In this document: positions 21,702-30,187 of the stretch, one piece after another | Numbering within the stretch: position 1 is the first letter of the stretch | How the letters are laid out: every line of letters begins with the position of its first letter | NCBI RefSeq assembly: GCF_009604385.1 | Contig: NZ_WEGJ01000011.1 | Location: forward strand, 1-64,000 | From: Streptomyces smaragdinus | GTDB lineage: Bacteria > Actinomycetota > Actinomycetes > Streptomycetales > Streptomycetaceae | DNA: 64,000 bases | Direction of reading: 5' to 3' | Position numbers and translations under genes: made by a program | The notes under the pieces: model-generated | The model's database searches: none | The model's input: the letters and a program-made list of their open reading frames with translations, nothing else | What the model was told of the DNA's origin: nothing

Positions 21702-22862
21702 GTGAATGAGTCGACATTTACTCCCGGGGGTGGTCAACCAGGAGCGCCGGTACGGGGTCAGGCCCACTCGGGAGCCGGGGTTCCCGTCGGCTCCGTCGCC
21801 GTCCACACCTTCGCCTCGCACCAGGGCTACACCACGACCAGCAGGAACGATCATCACGTGAACGCCATGGCCGGCGGCCAGAGCGGCGGGGACGATCCCA
21901 CGCGCCTCGCCGACTACGACGATCTGTCCGAAGGTCATTTCTATGACCCGGACGCCGATTACGAGCCCGATCCGGAGTACGCGGCCACGCTCGCGCCGGA
22001 CGCGGCCCGCCAGCGCCGCGAGCGCATCGGCCCGACCGGACGCCCCCTGCCGTACTTCCCGATCCCGGGCCCGGTGACCGACCACGGTCCCGCCACGGTC
22101 ATCGCGATGTGCAACCAGAAGGGCGGCGTCGGCAAGACCACCTCGACCATCAACCTGGGCGCGGCGCTCGCCGAGTACGGCCGCCGGGTGCTGCTCGTCG
22201 ACTTCGACCCGCAGGGCGCGCTGTCCGTGGGCCTCGGGGTCAACCCGATGGAGCTCGACCTCACGGTCTACAACCTGCTCATGGAGCGGGGCATGTCGGC
22301 CGACGAGGTGCTGCTCAAGACGGCCGTGCCCAACATGGACCTGCTGCCGTCGAACATCGACCTGTCGGCCGCCGAGGTGCAGCTGGTCTCCGAGGTCGCG
22401 CGCGAGCAGACGCTGCAGCGGGCGCTCAAGCCCCTGATGCCGGACTACGACTACATCGTCATCGACTGCCAGCCGTCGCTCGGTCTGCTGACCGTCAACG
22501 CGCTGACCGCCGCGCAGAAGGTCATCGTCCCGCTGGAGTGCGAGTTCTTCGCGCTGCGCGGGGTGGCGCTGCTGACGGAGACGATCGAGAAGGTCCAGGA
22601 GCGGCTCAACCCCGACCTGGAGCTCGACGGCATCCTCGCGACGATGTACGACTCGCGGACCGTGCACTCCCGCGAGGTCCTCGCCCGCGTCGTCGAGGCC
22701 TTCGACGACCACGTCTACCACACGGTGATCGGCCGGACCGTGCGCTTCCCGGAGACCACGGTCGCCGGTGAGCCGATCACCTCGTACGCCTCCAACTCCG
22801 TGGGTGCCGCCGCCTACCGTCAGCTCGCCAGGGAGGTGCTCGCCCGGTGTCACGCCGAGTGA
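21702..22862 (+). CDS. ParA family ATPase
   Basis: A 386-residue ParA/Soj-type ATPase. The deviant Walker A KGGVGKT is at 140-146 (CNQKGGVGKTTSTINLGAALAEYG), followed by LLVDFDPQG and VIDCQPSLGLLTVNAL. The first about 130 residues are a non-conserved, acidic and probably disordered extension. AAGGAGG lies 11 bases before GTG 21702; a later ATG (about residue 56) is also possible. This is not the origin-proximal parA: there is no adjacent parB and I saw no GTTTCACGTGAAAC parS site. The next gene is a ribbon-helix-helix protein that overlaps it, then scpA-scpB, suggesting a role in chromosome organisation. Confidence 0.93.
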   Translation: MNESTFTPGGGQPGAPVRGQAHSGAGVPVGSVAVHTFASHQGYTTTSRNDHHVNAMAGGQSGGDDPTRLADYDDLSEGHFYDPDADYEPDPEYAATLAPDAARQRRERIGPTGRPLPYFPIPGPVTDHGPATVIAMCNQKGGVGKTTSTINLGAALAEYGRRVLLVDFDPQGALSVGLGVNPMELDLTVYNLLMERGMSADEVLLKTAVPNMDLLPSNIDLSAAEVQLVSEVAREQTLQRALKPLMPDYDYIVIDCQPSLGLLTVNALTAAQKVIVPLECEFFALRGVALLTETIEKVQERLNPDLELDGILATMYDSRTVHSREVLARVVEAFDDHVYHTVIGRTVRFPETTVAGEPITSYASNSVGAAAYRQLAREVLARCHAE

Positions 22863-23407
22863 GTCTGCCCGGCGCCGACGAACTGTTCCGTACGACCGGG
22901 GGGATGGCGCTCCAGTCCTCGACGCCCGGGGGAGCGGCCGCGGCCGCCCGCCCGGCGGCCGGGGGCGACGGGGCGCAGGGCACGACCGCGGGGGAGGCGG
23001 ACGGGGAACCGTCCGTCCCGGCGAAGAAGACGGGCCGCTCCGACGAGCCCGAGCACAGCGGCCGGCGCTCCGAGGCACCGCCCGCCGACCGGACGTCGCC
23101 ACCGGCCCAGCGCTCGGCCCCGCCCGGGGAGCCCCGGGCGGCGGCGGCCGCCGGCCAGACCCGGCGGCGCGGACGCGGCGGGGGGCGACGGCCCTCCGGG
23201 CGCGAACGGCACGACGAGAAGATCACCGTGTACGTCTCCGCCGAGGAGCTGATCGACCTCGAGCAGGCCCGCCTCGTACTGCGCGGCGAGCACGGGCTGG
23301 CGGTCGACCGCGGGCGGATCGTCCGCGAGGCCGTCGCCGTGGTCCTCGCGGACCTGGAGTCGCGGGGCGAGGCGAGCATTCTGGTACGGCGGCTGCGCGG
23401 ACGCTGA
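22847..23407 (+). CDS. Ribbon-helix-helix DNA-binding protein, ParA partner
   Basis: A 186-residue protein overlapping the ParA gene by 16 bases. Residues 1-120 are low complexity (Ala, Pro, Gly, Arg). Residues 125-170 look like a ribbon-helix-helix domain: strand KITVYVS (125-131), helix EELIDLEQARLVLRG (134-147), then helix RGRIVREAVAVVLADL (155-170). The basic stretch RRRGRGGGRRPSGRER (about 106-121) precedes it. RHH centromere-binding proteins paired with ParA ATPases are known from plasmid partition systems (ParG, Omega); the same architecture here is inference. GTG 22847 has GGGAGG 10 bases upstream; GTG 22859 is an alternative. It may be described elsewhere only as hypothetical. Confidence 0.75.
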   Translation: MSRRVSLPGADELFRTTGGMALQSSTPGGAAAAARPAAGGDGAQGTTAGEADGEPSVPAKKTGRSDEPEHSGRRSEAPPADRTSPPAQRSAPPGEPRAAAAAGQTRRRGRGGGRRPSGRERHDEKITVYVSAEELIDLEQARLVLRGEHGLAVDRGRIVREAVAVVLADLESRGEASILVRRLRGR

Positions 23408-23469
23408 GTCCCCGCGTCCGCCGTTCGGCCACCCGGCCCAGCGCACGGGCCGGCGCCGGACGCAGGCGA

Positions 23470-23475
23470 TACGCT
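23470..23475 (+). promoter_or_regulatory. -10 box of scpA (predicted leaderless)
   Basis: TACGCT is followed by 8 bases and ATG 23484. The 76-bp gap after the RHH gene could hold a separate promoter for scpA-scpB-rluB. Confidence 0.5.
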
Positions 23476-23483
23476 GCCGGACG

Positions 23484-24755
23484 ATGGACACGCACGACGA
23501 TCAGCGCAAGGGCCGCCGCACGCTGGGGCGAGGCCCCGGCACCGCCGCGCCCGGCGCGGGGCCGATCACCCCCACCACCCCCGTGCGCCCCACCGAGCCC
23601 GCGCCGCCCGTACCGGGACCGCACCCCCAGCCGCTGCCGGGCCGCCGCCCGAACCCGGATCCGGACCCCGTCCCCGAGCCACCGAAGCCCCCGCCGTTCC
23701 CCGAGCCGGAGCCGGTGCCGCCGCCCCCGGTCCCCGAACCGCGGCCCGCCCCCGGACCCGTACCGGAGCCCCGTCCGCTGCCCGACCCCGACCCGGGCCC
23801 CATGCCGAAGCCGGAGCCCCAGCCCGGCCCCCAGCCGCTCCCGCAGCCCGATCCGGCACCGGAGCCGCAGCCCGGACCGGCCGGCCCCGGCGGGGAGACG
23901 CCGGACGGGGAGACCCCGGACGGCGGGAAGCCGGACGCGGAAACCCCCGGCGACGGGAAGTTCACCGTCCGGCTCGCGAACTTCGAGGGCCCCTTCGACC
24001 TGCTCCTCCAGCTGATCTCCAAGCACAAGCTGGACGTCACCGAGGTCGCCCTGTCCAAGGTCACCGACGAGTTCATGGCGCACATCCGCGCCATGGGCCC
24101 CGACTGGGACCTGGACCAGACGACGGAGTTCCTGGTCGTCGCCGCCACCCTGCTCGACCTCAAGGCCGCCCGGCTGCTGCCCGCCGCCGAGGTGGAGGAC
24201 GAGGGCGACCTGGCGCTGCTCGAGGCCCGCGACCTGCTCTTCGCCCGGCTGCTGCAGTACCGCGCGTACAAGCAGATAGCGGCGATCTTCGGGGACCGGC
24301 TGGCCGCCGAGTCCAAGCTGCACCCGCGCACCGTCGGCCTGGAGCCGCACCACGCCGACCTGCTGCCCGAGGTCGTCATCAGCATCGGCGCGGAGGGCTT
24401 CGCCCGGCTCGCCGTGAAGGCGATGCAGCCCAAGCCCAAGCCGCAGGTCTACGTCGACCACATCCACGCCCCGCTGGTCAGCGTGCGCGAGCAGGCGGCG
24501 CTGGTGATCGAGCGGCTGCGGGAGACCGGCAGCGCCACCTTCCAGGAGCTCGTCGCCGACGCCCCGGACGGGCTGACCGTGGTCGCCCGCTTCCTGTCGC
24601 TGCTGGAGCTCTATCGTGAGCGCGCGGTCTCCCTCGACCAGGAGGAGGCGCTGGGCGAGCTGGTGGTGCGGTGGACCGGCGAGGCGGGCGCGGATCCGCT
24701 CGTCACGGACGAGTTCGACGTGGCGCCGACCGAGGAGAAGGAGAAGGCCAAGTGA
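23484..24755 (+). CDS. scpA: Segregation and condensation protein A
   Basis: ScpA is the kleisin that bridges SMC heads in the bacterial condensin. The conserved part starts near residue 159 (KFTVRLANFEGPFDLLLQLISKHKLDVTEVALSKVTDEF) and ends with the winged-helix segment (TFQELVADAPDGLTVVARFLSLLELYRERAVSLDQ). Total length is 423 residues; about 155 precede the domain and consist largely of Pro-rich PEP/PDP/PGP repeats, probably disordered. The stop overlaps the scpB start by GTGA. A leaderless start at 23484 is supported by the -10 box. The Pro-rich part could instead be upstream sequence if a later start is used, but no obvious start with a binding site occurs just before the domain. Confidence 0.93.
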   Translation: MDTHDDQRKGRRTLGRGPGTAAPGAGPITPTTPVRPTEPAPPVPGPHPQPLPGRRPNPDPDPVPEPPKPPPFPEPEPVPPPPVPEPRPAPGPVPEPRPLPDPDPGPMPKPEPQPGPQPLPQPDPAPEPQPGPAGPGGETPDGETPDGGKPDAETPGDGKFTVRLANFEGPFDLLLQLISKHKLDVTEVALSKVTDEFMAHIRAMGPDWDLDQTTEFLVVAATLLDLKAARLLPAAEVEDEGDLALLEARDLLFARLLQYRAYKQIAAIFGDRLAAESKLHPRTVGLEPHHADLLPEVVISIGAEGFARLAVKAMQPKPKPQVYVDHIHAPLVSVREQAALVIERLRETGSATFQELVADAPDGLTVVARFLSLLELYRERAVSLDQEEALGELVVRWTGEAGADPLVTDEFDVAPTEEKEKAK

Positions 24756-25393
24756 CGGTCACGGACGAGACGGCGGCGGAGGCGGAGGTCGCCCCCGACC
24801 CCGTCGCTGAGCTGGACCTCAAGCCCGCGCTCGAGGCCGTGCTCATGGTCGTCGACGAGCCCGCCACCGCCGACCATCTGGCCCGGGTCCTGCACCGGCG
24901 CCCGCGCGAGATCTCCGACGCGCTGGCCGAGCTGGCCGACGAGTACACCGCCCAGGGCCGCGGCTTCGACCTGCGGCTGGTCGCCGGCGGCTGGCGGTTC
25001 TACACCCGCGCCGAGTTCGCCCCGGCCGTCGAGGGCTTCGTCCTGGACGGCCAGCAGGCCCGGCTCACCCAGGCCGCGCTGGAGACCCTGGCCGTGGTCG
25101 CGTACCGCCAGCCGGTGAGCCGCTCACGGGTCTCCGCGGTGCGCGGCGTCAACTGCGACGGCGTGATGCGCACGCTGCTGCAGCGCGGGCTGCTGGAGGA
25201 AGCGGGGACGGAACCCGAAACAGGTGCGATCCTGTACAGGACGACGAACTACTTTCTGGAGCGGATGGGCCTGCGCGGCCTGGACGAGCTCCCGGAGCTC
25301 GCACCCTTCCTCCCCGAGGCGGACGCGGTCGAGGGGGAATCCCAGGAGGGTGTGCCGTCGTTCGATGTGGACGACCACAGCGACAGTGACTGA
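24752..25393 (+). CDS. scpB: Segregation and condensation protein B
   Basis: A 213-residue ScpB with tandem winged-helix domains: LKPALEAVLMVVDEPATADHLARVL, GGWRFYTRAEFAPAVEGFV, the diagnostic LTQAALETLAVVAYRQPVSRSRVSAVRGVNCDGVM, and YRTTNYFLERMGLRGLDELPEL. It dimerises and binds ScpA in the SMC complex. GTG 24752 overlaps the scpA stop and has AAGGAG 8 bases upstream. The C-terminal tail is acidic. Confidence 0.95.
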   Translation: MTVTDETAAEAEVAPDPVAELDLKPALEAVLMVVDEPATADHLARVLHRRPREISDALAELADEYTAQGRGFDLRLVAGGWRFYTRAEFAPAVEGFVLDGQQARLTQAALETLAVVAYRQPVSRSRVSAVRGVNCDGVMRTLLQRGLLEEAGTEPETGAILYRTTNYFLERMGLRGLDELPELAPFLPEADAVEGESQEGVPSFDVDDHSDSD

Positions 25394-25407
25394 CTTACGG
25401 ACGTTTG

Positions 25408-26445
25408 ATGCGAAGCAGCGGCGGCAGGAACAGCGGTAGCGGCGGATCCCGCGGCGGACAGGGCGGCGGGAGGAGCGGCGGCGCGGGTGCCGGGAGGGGC
25501 AACTACCGGGGCGCGGGCAACCAGCGCGACGACAGGCAGCAGCGGTCGGGCCGGCCGCGGCCCGAGGAGCGGCGGTACGAGAAGAGCGGCGTCCCGCAGG
25601 GCGGCGGCCCCAAGCGCCGCACCGCCCCCGCGCGCCCCCGCGAGCTGGACGCGCAGATCGAGGAGCGCAACCGGGCCCGGCACAACAAACCGGCGATCAA
25701 GACCCCCAAGACCTTCGGCGAGCCCGAGGGCGAGCGGCTGCAGAAGGTCCTCGCCCGGGCCGGCATGGGCTCGCGGCGCGCCTGCGAGGAGCTGATCGAG
25801 CAGGCCAGGGTCGAGGTCAACGGGCGGATCGTCACCGAGCAGGGGCTCCGGGTCGACCCGGAGAAGGACGAGATCAAGGTCGACGGGCTGACGGTGGCCA
25901 CCCAGTCGTACCTGTTCTTCGCGCTGAACAAGCCCGCCGGCGTCGTGTCCTCGATGGAGGACCCCGAGGGCCGGCAGTGCCTGGGCGACTACGTCACCAA
26001 CCGGGAGACCCGGCTCTTCCACGTGGGACGGCTCGACACCGAGACCGAGGGCCTGATCCTGCTCACCAACCACGGCGAGCTGGCCCACCGGCTGACCCAC
26101 CCCCGCTACGGCGTGCAGAAGACCTACCTCGCCGCGATCACCGGGCCGCTGCCGCGGGAGATCGGCAAGAAGCTGAAGGACGGCATCCAGCTGGACGACG
26201 GCTACGCCCGCGCCGACCACTTCCGGGTCGTCCAGCAGACCGGCAAGAACTACCTGGTCGAGGTCACGCTGCACGAGGGCCGCAAGCACATCGTGCGGCG
26301 GATGCTGGCGGAGGCCGGGTTCCCGGTGGACAAGCTGGTGCGGGTGAGGTTCGGGCCGATCTCGCTGGGCGACCAGAAGTCCGGCTGGCTGCGGCGGCTG
26401 ACGAACACCGAGGTCGGCATGCTGATGAAGGAGGTCGGCCTGTAG
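25408..26445 (+). CDS. rluB: Pseudouridine synthase, RsuA/RluB family
   Basis: The 345-residue enzyme converts a uridine in rRNA to pseudouridine; RluB in E. coli acts on 23S U2605. A Gly/Arg/Ser-rich N-terminal extension of about 100 residues (RGG-like, probably RNA-interacting) precedes an S4 domain (ERLQKVLARAGMGSRRACEELIEQARVEVNG) and the catalytic domain with the active Asp in HVGRLDTETEGLILLTNHG (about residue 208). The downstream NYLVEVTLHEGRKHIVRRML motif is typical. It follows scpB by 14 bases, the widely conserved scpA-scpB-rluB order. ATG 25408 is immediately preceded by an in-frame TTG. Confidence 0.95.
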   Translation: MRSSGGRNSGSGGSRGGQGGGRSGGAGAGRGNYRGAGNQRDDRQQRSGRPRPEERRYEKSGVPQGGGPKRRTAPARPRELDAQIEERNRARHNKPAIKTPKTFGEPEGERLQKVLARAGMGSRRACEELIEQARVEVNGRIVTEQGLRVDPEKDEIKVDGLTVATQSYLFFALNKPAGVVSSMEDPEGRQCLGDYVTNRETRLFHVGRLDTETEGLILLTNHGELAHRLTHPRYGVQKTYLAAITGPLPREIGKKLKDGIQLDDGYARADHFRVVQQTGKNYLVEVTLHEGRKHIVRRMLAEAGFPVDKLVRVRFGPISLGDQKSGWLRRLTNTEVGMLMKEVGL

Positions 26446-26456
26446 GGGCCGCCTCG

Positions 26457-26795
26457 TTACGACCACGCCGCCAGGGAGCGGGCGCGGCCCTCCGCGTCCC
26501 GCTCCACCTCCAGCATCCCCGTCACGGCGGTGCGGTTGATCCTGCCGTACACATGCGGGTACGTACGGCCGTCCGCGGCGTCCTCCCAGCGGATCCGGGC
26601 GGTCAGCTCCGCCTCGTCGACGATGAGCACCATCAGCGGGCCCACCGTGTCCCGGAAGCGCTCGTCGGCCACGGCCAGGGCGGTCGGCTCGTCGGGGGAG
26701 CAGTGGACGAACCCCTCCTCGGCCAGCGAGGCCGGGGCGTAGGGGCGGTCCGGGGCCAGCAGCCAGTCGTCCAGCGGGACCACGTGGTAGATCAT
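26457..26795 (-). CDS. DUF952 family protein
   Basis: A 112-residue protein of the DUF952 family (MIYHVVPLDDW, EGFVHCSPDEPTALAVADERFRDT, LMVLIVDEAELTARIRWED, YPHVYGRINRTAV). The conserved His and Cys in GFVHCS suggest a catalytic or binding site, but no function is established for the family. ATG 26795 has AAAAAGGG close upstream. It converges on rluB with an 11-bp gap. Confidence 0.88.
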   Translation of the reverse strand: MIYHVVPLDDWLLAPDRPYAPASLAEEGFVHCSPDEPTALAVADERFRDTVGPLMVLIVDEAELTARIRWEDAADGRTYPHVYGRINRTAVTGMLEVERDAEGRARSLAAWS

Positions 26796-26981
26796 GCCCT
26801 TTTTGTACCGGATGAGCCGCCGGTACGCGGCGTATGCGGGACCGGCTCGTCCGAGCCGTACGAACGTGCCGGGCGAGGTCTTGATCGACTCGCGCTGCTG
26901 TCCGGTTTGGGGGAAATTGGGCGGTGTCCAGCCGGGGTGTTCTTCCGACGGCCCCCGGCCCGCGTACGAGAAAGGCGCGAC

Positions 26982-27449
26982 ATGTCCGGTAACCCCCTCG
27001 GTGAACTTCTCGGCTCGATACTCGGCGGCAGCAAGTCCGGAGGCGGAGGCGGAGGCGGCGGCATGCTCGGCTCCATCCTCGGCGGCCTCGGCGGCGGCGG
27101 TGGGGCCGGCAAGTCGGCCCAGGGCGGCGGCGGTAACCCGCTCGGCCAGCTGTTCGACATGATCTCCGGCGACAAGGCCCAGCCGGAGGTCAAGGAAGCC
27201 GCAAAGTCCTGGGTGTCGACCGGCGAGAACAAGTCCGTCACGGCCGACCAGCTGTCGAAGGTCCTGCCCAACGACGCCGTCCACGAGGCGGCCCAGGCCC
27301 ACGGGCTCTCGGACGACCAGGCGCTGAACCAGCTCTCCCGCTCGATCCCCGAGGTCGTGAACGAGGCCACCCCGAACGGTTCGGTCCAGGACTTCGACTC
27401 CGTCGTCGACCGCCTCCAGGGCTACGGCGGCGGGCAGAAGGCCGCCTGA
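26982..27449 (+). CDS. YidB-like (DUF937) protein
   Basis: A 155-residue protein. Residues 1-60 are Gly-rich with repeated LGSILGG segments; residues about 60-150 form a helical DUF937/YidB domain (WVSTGENKSVTADQLSKVLPNDAVHEAAQAHGLSDDQALNQLSRSIPEVVNEATPNG). Function is unknown. ATG 26982 has AAAGG about 8 bases upstream. It is divergent from DUF952. Confidence 0.88.
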   Translation: MSGNPLGELLGSILGGSKSGGGGGGGGMLGSILGGLGGGGGAGKSAQGGGGNPLGQLFDMISGDKAQPEVKEAAKSWVSTGENKSVTADQLSKVLPNDAVHEAAQAHGLSDDQALNQLSRSIPEVVNEATPNGSVQDFDSVVDRLQGYGGGQKAA

Positions 27450-27463
27450 CGGCATACGCACAC

Positions 27464-27505
27464 CCTCCGGCGCGGGACGGAACACGTCCGTACCCGCGCC
27501 GGAGG
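27464..27505. terminator. Terminator after YidB-like gene
   Basis: CCTCCGGCGCGGG (27464-27476) pairs perfectly over 13 bp with 27493-27505; inner ACGG/CCGT can extend the stem past a bulge. Confidence 0.8.
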
Positions 27506-27572
27506 CGTGCCCGCCGTCCGCCGCCCGGTGTCTCAAGGGACGGGCGCGGCGGCGGCACACCGATCCGCTGAC

Positions 27573-27578
27573 TACCCT
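27573..27578 (+). promoter_or_regulatory. -10 box of tyrA (predicted leaderless)
   Basis: TACCCT lies 6 bases before GTG 27585, with no Shine-Dalgarno sequence between. Confidence 0.5.
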
Positions 27579-27584
27579 GAACCC

Positions 27585-28670
27585 GTGAGAACCGCACTCG
27601 TCATCGGCACCGGCCTCATCGGCACCTCAGCGGCGATCGCCCTGACCGGGCGCGGCGTGCGGGTCTACCTCAGCGACGAGGACCCCGGCCGCGCGCGCAC
27701 CGCCGCCGCCCTCGGAGCCGGTACGGACGAGACCCCGCAGTCCCCCGTGGACCTGGCCGTGGTGGCCGTCCCCCCGGCGCACGTGGCCCGCACCCTCGCC
27801 GACGCGCAGGCCAAGGGACTGGCCCGCGGCTACCTCGACGTGGCCAGCGTCAAGGGCGGCCCCCGCCGCGAGCTCGAGGCCGCCGGCTTCGACCTCACCT
27901 CGTACATCGGCACGCATCCGATGGCCGGCAGCGAGCGCAGCGGCCCCCTGGCCGCCACCGCCGACCTCTTCGAGGGCCGGCCCTGGGTGCTCAGCCCCAC
28001 GTCCGTCACGGACACGGAGGTGCTGAACCTGGCGCTGGAGCTGGTGGCCCTGTGCCGGGCCGTCCCGGTCGTGATGGACGCCGACGCCCACGACCGCGCC
28101 GTCGCCCTCGTGTCGCACACCCCGCAGCTGGTGTCCAGCATGGTCGCCGCGCGGCTGGAGGGCGCCGACGAGGCGGCCGTACGGCTGTGCGGCCAGGGCA
28201 TCCGGGACGTCACCCGGATCGCCGCCTCCGACCCCGCGCTGTGGGTCGACATCCTCTCCGCGAACCCCGGCCCCGTCGCGGACGTCCTCGCCGAGCTCGC
28301 CGGGGACCTCCAGGAGACCGTCGAGGCGCTGCGGTCGCTGCAGGCCGCCGACGAGGACAAACGGCGCTCCGGTGTGGCCGGGATCGAGGACGTCCTGCGC
28401 CGCGGCAACGCCGGCCGGGTACGGGTCCCGGGCAAGCACGGGGCGGCGCCCGCCGTGTACGAGGTCGTCACCGTCCTCATCTCCGATTCGCCCGGCGAGC
28501 TGGCGCGGGTCTTCGCGGACGCCGGGTCGGCCGGGATCAACATCGAGGACGTCCGGATCGAACACGCCACCGGTCAGCAGGCGGGACGCGTCGAGCTCGT
28601 GGTCGTCCCGCAGGCGGCGCCCACGCTCACCGCGGCGCTGCACGAGCGGGGCTGGGCGCTGCGCCAGTAG
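27585..28670 (+). CDS. tyrA: Prephenate dehydrogenase with ACT domain
   Basis: A 361-residue enzyme of tyrosine synthesis that oxidises prephenate to 4-hydroxyphenylpyruvate. The N-terminal Rossmann fingerprint is VIGTGLIGTSAA (6-17); YIGTHPMAGSERSGPLAA is the conserved substrate region with the catalytic His; the helical dimerisation domain includes HDRAVALVSHTPQLVSS; and an ACT domain (about 280-355, VVTVLISDSPGELARVFADAGSAGINIEDVRIEH) suggests feedback control by an amino acid. GTG 27585 is chosen from the family start and the -10 box 6 bases upstream; a longer ATG at 27507 falls in the terminator region. Confidence 0.95.
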   Translation: MRTALVIGTGLIGTSAAIALTGRGVRVYLSDEDPGRARTAAALGAGTDETPQSPVDLAVVAVPPAHVARTLADAQAKGLARGYLDVASVKGGPRRELEAAGFDLTSYIGTHPMAGSERSGPLAATADLFEGRPWVLSPTSVTDTEVLNLALELVALCRAVPVVMDADAHDRAVALVSHTPQLVSSMVAARLEGADEAAVRLCGQGIRDVTRIAASDPALWVDILSANPGPVADVLAELAGDLQETVEALRSLQAADEDKRRSGVAGIEDVLRRGNAGRVRVPGKHGAAPAVYEVVTVLISDSPGELARVFADAGSAGINIEDVRIEHATGQQAGRVELVVVPQAAPTLTAALHERGWALRQ

Positions 28671-28748
28671 CGCGGTGAGGGCGTCCCGGCGCAGCCAGTA
28701 CCCTGTGACGAGAGTAAAAGCGCCCGTGTTCGAGAAAGGTCCCCATTC

Positions 28749-29417
28749 ATGATCGTCGGAATCGACGGCCCCTCCGGTACGGGCAAGTCGAGCACGTCCA
28801 AGGCCGTGGCCGTCAAACTCGGCCTGCGCTACCTCGACACGGGCGCCCAGTACCGCGCGATCACCTGGTGGATGCTCGACAACGGCATCGACGTCAACGA
28901 CGCCTCCGCCGTCGCCGCCGCCTCCGGCAAGCCCACGATCGTCTCCGGCACGGACCCGGCCGCCCCGGCCATCACCGTCGACGGCACCGACGTCGCCGCC
29001 CCGATCCGCGGCAAGGAGGTCACGGCCGCGGTGAGCGCCGTGAGCGCCGTCCCGGAGGTCCGGGCCCGGATCACGGAGCTGCAGCGCACCATCGCCCGCG
29101 AGGCCGCCGGCGGCATCGTGGTCGAGGGCCGCGACATCGGCACCACCGTGCTGCCCGACGCGGACGTGAAGATCTTCCTGACGGCCTCCGAGGAGGCCCG
29201 CGCCGCCCGCCGCTCCGGCGAGCTCAAGGGCAAGGACGCGCAGAGCCTCGAGGCCACCCGCGAGGCCCTGGTCAAGCGGGACGCCGCCGACTCCGGCCGC
29301 AAGACCTCCCCGCTGGCCAAGGCCGGCGACGCCGTCGAGGTCGACACCACCGAGCTCACGCTCGACCAGGTCATCGAGTGCGTCGTCACCCTGATCGAGG
29401 AGAAGCGGGGACGGTGA
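28749..29417 (+). CDS. cmk: Cytidylate kinase
   Basis: A 222-residue (d)CMP kinase. P-loop GPSGTGKSS is near the N-terminus (MIVGIDGPSGTGKSSTSKAVA), followed by YLDTGAQYRAITWWML and IVVEGRDIGTTVLPDADVKIFLTASEEARAARR. A TACCCT -10-like box (28699-28704) would give a leader of about 38 nt. The stop overlaps plsC as GTGA, and the tyrA-cmk-plsC-der order is typical of Streptomyces. Confidence 0.96.
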   Translation: MIVGIDGPSGTGKSSTSKAVAVKLGLRYLDTGAQYRAITWWMLDNGIDVNDASAVAAASGKPTIVSGTDPAAPAITVDGTDVAAPIRGKEVTAAVSAVSAVPEVRARITELQRTIAREAAGGIVVEGRDIGTTVLPDADVKIFLTASEEARAARRSGELKGKDAQSLEATREALVKRDAADSGRKTSPLAKAGDAVEVDTTELTLDQVIECVVTLIEEKRGR

Positions 29418-30094
29418 CCGAGCACACCAGGCGGCCCGCCGGCCGTACGGCGGGCCTCCCCTCGGCCCGCGGCGCCGCCGTCGGCCGGCGCATCGGCATC
29501 GGGCTGATGCGCGGACTGTGGCGGCCCCGGGTGCTGGGTGCCCACCGGCTGCCCGCCGAGGGTGCGGTCATCCTGGCGGTCAACCACTCCCATATGATCG
29601 ACGGCCCGATGCTGATGGGCACCGCGCCGCGCCCCGTGCACTTCCTGATCAAGAAGGAGGCGTACGTCGGCCCGCTCGGCACGTTCCTGCGGGCCATCGG
29701 CCAGGTGGAGGTGGACCGCACCACCGCCGACCGTACGGCGATCACCCGGGCGCTGGGCGTGCTCGAGCACGGCGGCGTGCTGGGTATCTTCCCGGAGGGC
29801 ACCCGGGGCGATGGCGACTTCGCCGAGCTGCGGGCGGGGCTGGCGTACTTCGCCGTCCGGTCCGGGGCGCCCATCGTGCCGGTCGCGGTGCTGGGCTCCG
29901 CCGAGCGCCGCAGCCGGCTCATACCGGGGCTGCCGGCCCTGCGCAGCCGCGTGGACCTGGTCTTCGGCGAGCCGTTCCAGGCCGGCGACGGCAGCGGGCG
30001 GCGTACGCGGGCGGCGCTCGACGCGGCCACCGAGCGGATCCAGAAGCGCCTCACCGCGCACCTGGCGGACGCCAGGCACACCGCGGGCCGATAG
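29414..30094 (+). CDS. plsC: 1-acyl-glycerol-3-phosphate acyltransferase
   Basis: A 226-residue PlsC-type acyltransferase that makes phosphatidic acid from lysophosphatidate. The catalytic NHX4D is NHSHMID and the acceptor-phosphate motif is FPEGTRG; VGPLGTFLRAIGQVEVDRT and PIVPVAVLGSAERR follow. The region before the motif is only weakly hydrophobic, so membrane association is peripheral at best. GTG 29414 overlaps the cmk stop. Confidence 0.92.
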   Translation: MTEHTRRPAGRTAGLPSARGAAVGRRIGIGLMRGLWRPRVLGAHRLPAEGAVILAVNHSHMIDGPMLMGTAPRPVHFLIKKEAYVGPLGTFLRAIGQVEVDRTTADRTAITRALGVLEHGGVLGIFPEGTRGDGDFAELRAGLAYFAVRSGAPIVPVAVLGSAERRSRLIPGLPALRSRVDLVFGEPFQAGDGSGRRTRAALDAATERIQKRLTAHLADARHTAGR

Positions 30095-30187
30095 ACGACA
30101 CTGGGTGCTGCCGCGCCCACCGACCAACCCGCCGCCCCACGGTCGTACGACCGGGGCGGCACCAGACGTGACGAGGACGAAGACTTC

